DNA from: an uncultured Porphyromonadaceae bacterium
Lineage (GTDB): Bacteria; Bacteroidota; Bacteroidia; Bacteroidales; Muribaculaceae
Direction of reading: 5' to 3'
DNA length: 60,039 nt
NCBI GenBank assembly: GCA_947176295.1
Contig: CAMWQB010000004.1
Span: 1 to 60,039, forward strand
Part shown: positions 54,313 through 60,039 of the stretch, one piece after another
How positions within the stretch are numbered: position 1 is the first letter of the stretch
Layout: each line of letters begins with the position of its first letter
Notes under the pieces: generated by a model
What the model was told of the DNA's origin: nothing
Database searches by the model: none
The model's input: the letters and a program-made list of their open reading frames with translations, nothing else
Program-made: the position numbers and the translations under genes

Positions 54313-55488
54313 ATGACACAACAACCGGAGACGGGATTCATGGCAGGCTTGCGACGGGAGTTCCGACGCATGGGTAAGAGCAGGGCATATCTGTTCGGCA
54401 TGATATTCGTGCCGGTGCTTGTTGCCGTAACCTTCCTGAGCCTTCTTGGCGAAGGGCTGCCCAGGCGTGTGCCGACGACTGTGGTGGACCTGGACCACAC
54501 GCCACTCTCGCGCTCGGTGGTGCGCACGCTCAACTCCAATGAGATGATCGACCTCGTTGGCGAGGCCGAGAGCTATGATGCGGCGCTTGCACAGGTGCGC
54601 CGCGGGGAGAGCTTCGGATTTTTCGTAATCCCGGCCAACTTCGAGAAGGATGCCCTGAGCCTTCGGACGCCCACACTCTCCTACTATACGAACATGACCT
54701 ACTTCGTGCCTGGCACACTGGCGTTCAAGGGGTTCAAGACTATAGCCGTAACGGTGAGCGGGGGCGTTGTGAAGACGGCGCTGCAGGATTTGGGCGTGAG
54801 CGACCAGGCAATGGCCGGGCTCTTGCAGCCCGTGAGCATCGATAACTACGAGCTTGGCAACCCGTGGATGAACTACTCGATCTACCTCACGCCGTCGTTT
54901 GCCATCGGCGCTTTCGCCCTGATGATATTGCTGATGACGGTCTACTCGATAACGATGGAAATCAAGGACGGGACGTCGCCTGGGTGGCTTCGGACCTGTG
55001 GAGGACACCTCCCGACGGCACTGCTGAGCAAGATGCTGCCGCACACGGCCATCTACGTAGCCACGGGGACGCTGCTGCTGTGGCTGCTCTTCGGCTATGC
55101 TCACTTTCCGAGCCACGGATCGCTGCTGTGGCTGTGGATAGGGATGGTTCTTTTCGTGATAGCGAACCAGGCCTTTGCGCTGACTATCGTGTGTCTTCTT
55201 CCGAATCCGAGACTATCGTTCAGCATCTGCGCGCTCTTCGGGGTGCTCACCTTCTCGTTTGCCGGCTTCTCGTTCCCGGTAGAGAGCATGTACGGGGGCG
55301 TGGGCGTATTCAGCTGGCTTGCGCCAACGCGCTATCTGTTTTTAATTTATATCAACAACGCACTTAACGGCTACTCCGTGTGGTTTGTGCGGTGGTGGTT
55401 CGTGGCCCTTCTTGCCTTCCCGGCAGTTGCTGCACTTGCCACCCTGCGGCTGAAGAAAGCCCTGGAGCATCCGGTGTATGTGCCCTAA
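54313..55488 (+). CDS. ABC-2 type permease, first copy
   Basis: A 391-aa inner-membrane permease of the ABC-2/YhbR-like type: one N-terminal helix (YLFGMIFVPVLVAVTFLSLL), an extracytoplasmic domain to about 185, then five helices. The terminal PTRYLFLIYINNALNG segment and the FSFAGFSFPVESM element are typical. Starts 27 bases after hlyD and slightly overlaps the next open frame. No ATPase gene is present in the operon. Confidence 0.85.
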   Translation: MTQQPETGFMAGLRREFRRMGKSRAYLFGMIFVPVLVAVTFLSLLGEGLPRRVPTTVVDLDHTPLSRSVVRTLNSNEMIDLVGEAESYDAALAQVRRGESFGFFVIPANFEKDALSLRTPTLSYYTNMTYFVPGTLAFKGFKTIAVTVSGGVVKTALQDLGVSDQAMAGLLQPVSIDNYELGNPWMNYSIYLTPSFAIGAFALMILLMTVYSITMEIKDGTSPGWLRTCGGHLPTALLSKMLPHTAIYVATGTLLLWLLFGYAHFPSHGSLLWLWIGMVLFVIANQAFALTIVCLLPNPRLSFSICALFGVLTFSFAGFSFPVESMYGGVGVFSWLAPTRYLFLIYINNALNGYSVWFVRWWFVALLAFPAVAALATLRLKKALEHPVYVP

Positions 55489-55501
55489 GAAGACATCGAG
55501 C

Positions 55502-56734
55502 ATGGGACTTTTCCGCAAGACAGGCCAATGGCTGAGCATGATGGGACGGGTATTCCGCAACGAGTGGAAGCTCGTTCTGGGCGACATGGGTGTGCTTCTG
55601 TTTTTTGTAGCTCTCCCGCTGGCCTACCCGGTGGCCTACACGCTGGTGTATAATCCGGAGGTGGTGGACAACATCCGTATAGCCGTGGTGGACAACTCGC
55701 GGACGAAAGAATCGCGCGAGCTCGTGCGGACGGTGGATGCCACGCCGGCCCTCGAGGTATACGACTACGCCTCCGACCTCGGGGAGGCGAAGAAGATGAT
55801 GGCCGAGACGAAGGTCTACGGTGTGCTCGAGATACCTGCGGACTATGCACGGAAACTCGGGCGAGGCGAGCAGGTGCACGTGCCCTTCTACGCTGATATG
55901 AGCCTGCTGCTGCGCTTCCGCTCGGAGATGGGGGCGCTGACGGATGTGCAGATACAGATGGGGAAGGAAATCATGCCTGTAACGATAGACGAGACGCCAC
56001 TCTCGGCGCTTGCGGCGGGTCGCGAGCTCTCTCTGCCGGTGAAGAGCGACAGCTATTTCCTGGGCGATACGGAGCAGGGCTTCGCCTCGTTTGTGATTCC
56101 GGGCATCATCATCCTTATTCTCCAGCAGAGCCTTGTGCTGGGCGTGTGCCTTATAGGGGGCACCTCGCGCGAGCGTCGTCGGCGCGACCCTCAGGGGCTC
56201 GACCCGAAGGCTGTGAACGAGGCCGGGCCGTGGGCCACGATCTGGGGCAAGACCTTGTGCTACACGGTGTTCTACATCCCGTTTGTGCTGTATCTTACGC
56301 GAATTGTGCCTGAGATGTTCTCCCTGCCCCACTATGGGTCGCCGGTGCAGTATCTTCTGTTCCTGCTTCCGCTGCTGCTGTCGTCGTCGTTCTTGGGGCT
56401 TACGCTGGTCTACTTCATGAAGGAGCGCGAATCGGCCTTCATCATCGTAGTCTTCACGTCGGTGATTTTCCTGTTCCTCTCCGGGTTGACGTGGCCGCGC
56501 TATGCGATGAGCCGCTTCTGGGTGTGGATGAGCGACATTGTTCCGGCCACATGGGGCATTGAAGGCTTCATCAGCATCAACAACAACGGGGCCACGCTTG
56601 CCGAGGAGAGCACCGACTACATAGCGCTGTGGATTCTCTCGGCCGTGTATATGTTCACGGCGGCGTGGGTGTGCCGGAAAATCGCCGTGAGTTCGCGGCT
56701 GCGGGCTCTGAGCAAGAAGGAGAGTGGAGAATGA
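55502..56734 (+). CDS. ABC-2 type permease, second copy
   Basis: A 410-aa paralogue of the upstream permease with the same layout: helix GDMGVLLFFVALPLAYPVAY, extracytoplasmic domain, then IPGIIILILQQSLVLGVCLIGG and further helices, ending SRLRALSKKESGE. An earlier ATG at 55478 overlaps the previous gene; I prefer 55502, which has a purine-rich AAGAAGA about 12 bases upstream. The two permeases probably form a heterodimer. Confidence 0.8.
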   Translation: MGLFRKTGQWLSMMGRVFRNEWKLVLGDMGVLLFFVALPLAYPVAYTLVYNPEVVDNIRIAVVDNSRTKESRELVRTVDATPALEVYDYASDLGEAKKMMAETKVYGVLEIPADYARKLGRGEQVHVPFYADMSLLLRFRSEMGALTDVQIQMGKEIMPVTIDETPLSALAAGRELSLPVKSDSYFLGDTEQGFASFVIPGIIILILQQSLVLGVCLIGGTSRERRRRDPQGLDPKAVNEAGPWATIWGKTLCYTVFYIPFVLYLTRIVPEMFSLPHYGSPVQYLLFLLPLLLSSSFLGLTLVYFMKERESAFIIVVFTSVIFLFLSGLTWPRYAMSRFWVWMSDIVPATWGIEGFISINNNGATLAEESTDYIALWILSAVYMFTAAWVCRKIAVSSRLRALSKKESGE

Positions 56735-56811
56735 ACCTTCGGCAGGTCGAGGCGTTCCACTTGCAGATAACAACTGAAGCAATAACAACATAAAACGAAA
56801 GATATAAAACT

Positions 56812-57441
56812 ATGGCAACAGAAAATTTAGACCGCCTGAGCTATGCTCTGGGCATGAGCATGGGACAGAATTTCCGTGCTTCCGGCATCCAGCACATCAA
56901 TGCTCAGGACTTCGCCGACGGCGTGGCCGCTGTGTTCGACGGGGTCGCTCCCCGCATGAGCTTCGACGAAGCTAAGGAAGAGGTGCAGAAATTCTTCATG
57001 GAACTGCAGAAGAAGCAGGAGGAAGAGGCCAAGAAGATGGCCGACGTGAACGCCAAGGCCGGCGAGGAATTCCTTCTTGAGAACGGCAAGCGCGCGGAGG
57101 TGAAGATCACGGCAAGCGGCCTGCAATATGAGGTGCTGAAGGAAGGCACCGGCGCACAGCCTACGGCCAAGGACACCGTGAGCGTGCACTATACGGGCAA
57201 GCTGATCGACGGCACGGTATTTGATTCGTCGGAAGAGCGCGGCATGCCCGCCACCTTCGGCGTAACGCAGGTGATCCCCGGTTGGGTCGAGGCTCTGCAG
57301 CTGATGAAGGAAGGCGCGCAATACCGTCTGTTCATTCCTTCGGCTCTGGCCTACGGACCTCAGGGCGCCGGGGGCGTAATCGGGCCGAACGCTACGTTGA
57401 TTTTCGACGTAACCCTTCTGAAGGTGAATCCCACGGAATGA
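56812..57441 (+). CDS. FKBP-type peptidyl-prolyl isomerase, cytoplasmic
   Basis: A 209-aa FkpA/Mip-type isomerase without a signal peptide. The N-terminal helical dimerisation part runs to about residue 85. The FKBP domain has VHYTGKLIDGTVFDSS, ATFGVTQVIPGWVEAL (with the active-site Trp) and SALAYGPQGAG, so the canonical pocket is complete. It is the first of three FKBP genes; the second begins inside its stop codon. Confidence 0.9.
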   Translation: MATENLDRLSYALGMSMGQNFRASGIQHINAQDFADGVAAVFDGVAPRMSFDEAKEEVQKFFMELQKKQEEEAKKMADVNAKAGEEFLLENGKRAEVKITASGLQYEVLKEGTGAQPTAKDTVSVHYTGKLIDGTVFDSSEERGMPATFGVTQVIPGWVEALQLMKEGAQYRLFIPSALAYGPQGAGGVIGPNATLIFDVTLLKVNPTE

Positions 57442-58160
57442 AAAACAGAGCACGAATAGCATCCGTGCTGGCGGGCGCCGTCCTGGTGCTGAGTGCATCG
57501 GGGCAGCCCGTCGGGGATGCTCAGCCAAAAGCCGTCGCCGCCGACTCAACGTCGACGGCGCTGGCCGTATTTATCGGCGATGTCGTGAAGGAGGCTCTCT
57601 CGAGTCACGAGACGCTTGGCATGAATGTGGACCGGACGGCCTTCCTGAACGCACTGAACGCATACCTGACGGGGCAACCCGTGGGTATGAACGGTGCAGA
57701 TGCCAGAAGCTATCTGAACGGCCAATACGCCAAGGCTCAGACGGCGATGCCTGCCCCTCTGCCCCCGGCCGATCCCAAGCAGGAGGAAGCCGCGCTTGCA
57801 GCAGCTGCCGCCCGCACGGGGGTGATGGTATTCCCCTCCGGGACCGTGCTTGAGATTCTCACCGAGGGCACCGGGTCCAAACCCACGGAGGACGGCATAG
57901 CCGAGATGCGCTATGTGGGCACCCTTACGGACGGCACGGTCTTCGACGAGGTTCGCGCCGACGAGGCTTCTCTCGATTTCCCGGTGGCAGCGCTGCTCCC
58001 GGGCATGACAGAGGCCCTGCTCTCGGGCCTGATGAAGAGCGGGGGGCGCTATGTGCTGACCATTCCGGCATCGGCCGGCTATGGCAATGAAGGCGTGCCG
58101 GGCAAGGTTCCGCCGGGCGCTACGCTGCGGTTTGTGATCGACCTTATAGATGCTGAATAA
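57438..58160 (+). CDS. FKBP-type isomerase, exported, divergent active site
   Basis: A 240-aa protein with an N-terminal export signal (RIASVLAGAVLVLSASG). The FKBP domain is MRYVGTLTDGTVFDEV ... AALLPGMTEALLSGL ... ASAGYGNEG. The active-site Trp is Met (LLPGM for VIPGW), and AYG is GYG, so prolyl isomerisation may be weak or lost, leaving a chaperone role. Alanine/proline-rich linker between domains (PAPLPPADPKQEEAALAA). Start overlaps the previous stop (ATGA). Confidence 0.85.
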   Translation: MKNRARIASVLAGAVLVLSASGQPVGDAQPKAVAADSTSTALAVFIGDVVKEALSSHETLGMNVDRTAFLNALNAYLTGQPVGMNGADARSYLNGQYAKAQTAMPAPLPPADPKQEEAALAAAAARTGVMVFPSGTVLEILTEGTGSKPTEDGIAEMRYVGTLTDGTVFDEVRADEASLDFPVAALLPGMTEALLSGLMKSGGRYVLTIPASAGYGNEGVPGKVPPGATLRFVIDLIDAE

Positions 58161-58180
58161 TAAAATCCAAACAAGATAAG

Positions 58181-59074
58181 ATGAAGAAAATTTTACTCGG
58201 AGCCGGCGCAGCCGTGCTCCTTTCGCTGGCCTTCACGGCCTGCGACAAGAAAGATGCCGCCGACAAGGCCACAAGCGCGCTGAACGACTCGACGGCAACG
58301 GCCTACGGCTCGATGGCCGGAGCAATCATTCTCAGCGACTACATGCAGTTTGCCAACCAGGAGGACGCACCTTCGAAGGAAGATCTCATGAAGGGAATCA
58401 AGCTCGTGTTCTCGTCGAACAGCAGCCGCGGGACGCTCATCGGCATGCAAATGGCCATCCAGATGCTCTCCGAAATGGAGCACATGGAGAGCCAGGGCGT
58501 GAAGCTGAACCGCTCGAAGGTGCTTGCCGCCTTCAATGAAGTGTTCGGCGCCGACAGCATCGTGCCCGAACAGGTGCCCATGCTCAGCGAAGAATTCCAG
58601 CGTCTGATGCAGGCCTCCATGGCCGCAGCGAAGGCCACTCCGGAAGAAGAGGCAGAAGCAGCCCAGGAGGAAAGCCCCTCGGCTCAGAACGGCCAGGCAG
58701 CTGAAATCTTCATGCAGATGAGCAAAACGGAGAACCCCAACATCATGACGGCCGCTTCGGGCCTGAGCTACGAAATCAAGGCTCCCGGCGAGGGCCCGCA
58801 TCCGACGGCTACCTCGAAGGTAACACTCAACTACACGGGTCGCCTCATCGACGGCAAGGTGTTTGACTCGACCGAGGGCCGCGGCCCCGCCACCTTCCCC
58901 GTATCGGGTGTGATTCCCGGCTTCGGCGAAGGCGTCCAGCTCGTGGGCAAGGGCGGCAAAGCCACGCTCTACATTCCCGGCAACCTCGCATACGGCGAGG
59001 CCGGAGCACCTCAGGCCGGCATCGGCCCGAACGAGATGCTGATTTTCGACATCGAGCTCATCGACTTCGAATAA
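58181..59074 (+). CDS. FKBP-type isomerase lipoprotein
   Basis: A 297-aa lipoprotein: the signal ends LAFTAC, with the lipidated Cys near residue 21. A long helical dimerisation region (about 30-180) is followed by an FKBP domain with LNYTGRLIDGKVFDST, FPVSGVIPGFGEGV (Phe for the active Trp) and GNLAYGEAG. It would act in the periplasm on outer-membrane protein folding. It starts 20 bases after the second FKBP gene. Confidence 0.85.
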   Translation: MKKILLGAGAAVLLSLAFTACDKKDAADKATSALNDSTATAYGSMAGAIILSDYMQFANQEDAPSKEDLMKGIKLVFSSNSSRGTLIGMQMAIQMLSEMEHMESQGVKLNRSKVLAAFNEVFGADSIVPEQVPMLSEEFQRLMQASMAAAKATPEEEAEAAQEESPSAQNGQAAEIFMQMSKTENPNIMTAASGLSYEIKAPGEGPHPTATSKVTLNYTGRLIDGKVFDSTEGRGPATFPVSGVIPGFGEGVQLVGKGGKATLYIPGNLAYGEAGAPQAGIGPNEMLIFDIELIDFE

Positions 59075-59116
59075 TCCCCCCACATCCCGTCTATACACAA
59101 CATAGATAAAAGCGCC

Positions 59117-59152
59117 AACCGGCCGGAGCTGCGAGAGCAACTCCGGCCGGTT
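59117..59152. terminator. bidirectional terminator between convergent genes
   Basis: AACCGGCCGGAG pairs perfectly with CTCCGGCCGGTT around a 12-base loop, between the FKBP operon and the convergent 59184-59504 gene. T-runs are short on both sides. Confidence 0.7.
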
Positions 59153-59183
59153 ACTTTATGTTGTGCGGATGGGATATCCGGAA

Positions 59184-59504
59184 TCAGGCGAGGCCTATTT
59201 TGAGGACGATGATGAAGGCTGCGACTACCACGAGGAGAACCGCGGAGGCGATGATTGCGGTGATAGCTACGTTGCGCCATGCGCCGGAATGCCTGCGGGC
59301 ACCGAAAGCAGCTACGATGATGGCGGCTGCGGCCACGGCCATTGCGGCATAGCCTGTGGAGTAGGCAAGCGTGAGCCAGGCGAGGATTGCGAGGAGGAGT
59401 GCGGCAAGGGGAAGCCAACCGGATTTTTTCTGTTCGCCGGAGGTGTCAGTCGCCGGGGCGGAAGTAGCGCTCTGCACGGCTGCGGATGTCTTATCTTCGT
59501 TCAT
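59184..59504 (-). CDS. small membrane protein, unknown function
   Basis: A 106-aa protein starting MNEDKTSAAVQSATS, with a hydrophilic N-terminus of about 28 residues and then three hydrophobic helices (LPLAALLLAILAWLTLAY; AAMAVAAAAIIVAAFGA; AIIASAVLLVVVAAFIIVL). I do not recognise a family; the pattern is like the small helix-rich CCC-motif or DUF4190-type proteins. Monocistronic and convergent with the FKBP operon. Confidence 0.65.
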   Translation of the reverse strand: MNEDKTSAAVQSATSAPATDTSGEQKKSGWLPLAALLLAILAWLTLAYSTGYAAMAVAAAAIIVAAFGARRHSGAWRNVAITAIIASAVLLVVVAAFIIVLKIGLA

Positions 59505-59735
59505 TTCTAATGGGATGCGTATATTGTGGAAAGATGATTATAGCCAGCCGACAAGAAAGGCTGTATAAATACGACAATATTTACTAAAAAAAGTTTAATT
59601 CGTGCCAAAAAATATTTTTCGGATTAAACCTCGGAGCAAAAAGCTATTCTCAATTATGTTGCCCCGGCCACGAAGCTACGGCAATATCTTTCTATTCCTT
59701 ACAATCGACTTCACAAAAAAAACTTATTCTCTCCA

Positions 59736-60039
59736 ATGAATTCTCTAAGGTATGTCTTTCTGTCGCTGCTGATTTCCTTACTTCTTTTTCCTGCGCCGGC
59801 TTCGGCCTATACTCTTCGCGGCTCCGTGGAGGATGCTGCGACGGGCGAGACCCTGATTCAGGCGTCGGTGCGAGTGCTTAAGGCATCGGCGGATTCGGCG
59901 CTCGTGAAGGGTGCCGTCACCAACAACCGCGGGCGCTTCAAAATCGCAGACCTGCCTGCGGGGCGCTACATCGTGGAGACGTCGTATGTGGGAATGGCAA
60001 CGCAGACGCAGGACATCGACCTCAAGGGCGCCCTGACGC
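59736..60039 (+). CDS. TonB-linked outer-membrane protein, 5' part only
   Basis: The first 101 residues of an exported protein: signal peptide RYVFLSLLISLLLFPAPASA, then a carboxypeptidase-regulatory-like domain (LRGSVEDAATGETLIQASV ... NNRGRFKIADLPAGRYIVE). This domain opens TonB-dependent receptors and outer-membrane beta-barrel family proteins in Bacteroidetes. The gene runs off the right edge, so barrel type and partners cannot be seen. TATCTTTC at 59685-59692 is a near -7 box. Confidence 0.75.
   Translation, partial: MNSLRYVFLSLLISLLLFPAPASAYTLRGSVEDAATGETLIQASVRVLKASADSALVKGAVTNNRGRFKIADLPAGRYIVETSYVGMATQTQDIDLKGALT

Overview
This 60 kb window is bacterial chromosome from a gut-type Bacteroidales, most plausibly a Muribaculaceae-like organism (inference). 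The evidence is GC-rich, densely packed genes with many 4-bp ATGA start/stop overlaps, repeated Bacteroidetes -7 boxes (TAnnTTTG) with TTTG-like -33 elements about 20 bp upstream, an Oar-type TonB-dependent receptor, glycine-lipid acyltransferases, an inositol-lipid gene cluster, a type II glutaminyl cyclase lipoprotein, and secreted proteins with related Bacteroidetes C-terminal tails. No rRNA, tRNA or CRISPR array was recognised.

Layout. 1-7368 (minus): a nine-gene lipid operon running ATP-grasp enzyme, PgpA-type phosphatase, GtrA, CDP-alcohol phosphotransferase (phosphatidylinositol-phosphate synthase type), AUR1-like PAP2 protein, acyltransferase, a second CDP-alcohol phosphotransferase, HAD hydrolase and myo-inositol-phosphate synthase (cut by the window edge). 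Together they can plausibly make inositol phosphate, attach it to lipid, dephosphorylate the product and pass the head group to ceramide. The acyltransferase, second phosphotransferase, HAD and ATP-grasp genes extend the core cluster as I know it from Bacteroides. 7550-8685: a divergent phosphoribosyltransferase/HAD pair. 8802-16642: a large secreted protein, a DUF2461 protein, a dicarboxylate/amino-acid symporter and a secreted GH13 enzyme.

16650-21300 is an AT-rich accessory island. It holds three small minus-strand genes (two broken by single-base frameshifts), an IS982-type element with perfect 16-bp inverted repeats but an in-frame stop in its transposase, a TIR-domain membrane protein, a frameshifted small membrane protein, and a candidate structured ncRNA with its own promoter and terminator.

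21448-30966: secreted or surface proteins, then a metallophosphatase/TonB-receptor operon. 31115-32898: glsA/glsB-like glycine lipid synthesis. 32919-36181 (minus): aspartate kinase, an asymmetric ABC-F ATPase and a Dabb protein. 36395-37911: PadR regulator and PspC membrane protein behind a palindromic operator candidate. 37917-42779: glycan assembly genes. 42848-48252: Lrp regulator, GH13 enzyme, membrane pseudokinase, GNAT protein, glutaminyl cyclase and SufE. 48620-51512: 2-oxoacid:ferredoxin oxidoreductase. 51672-56734: TolC/HlyD/two ABC-2 permeases without an ATPase gene. 56812-59074: three FKBP isomerases in a row. The window ends inside a second receptor-like gene.

The most interesting parts are the extended inositol-lipid operon, the TIR/IS/ncRNA island, the membrane pseudokinase, and the ABC-F protein with one degenerate ATP site. 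Start sites were chosen from signal peptides, overlaps and promoter positions. No homology search was possible, so family names rest on motifs read by eye.
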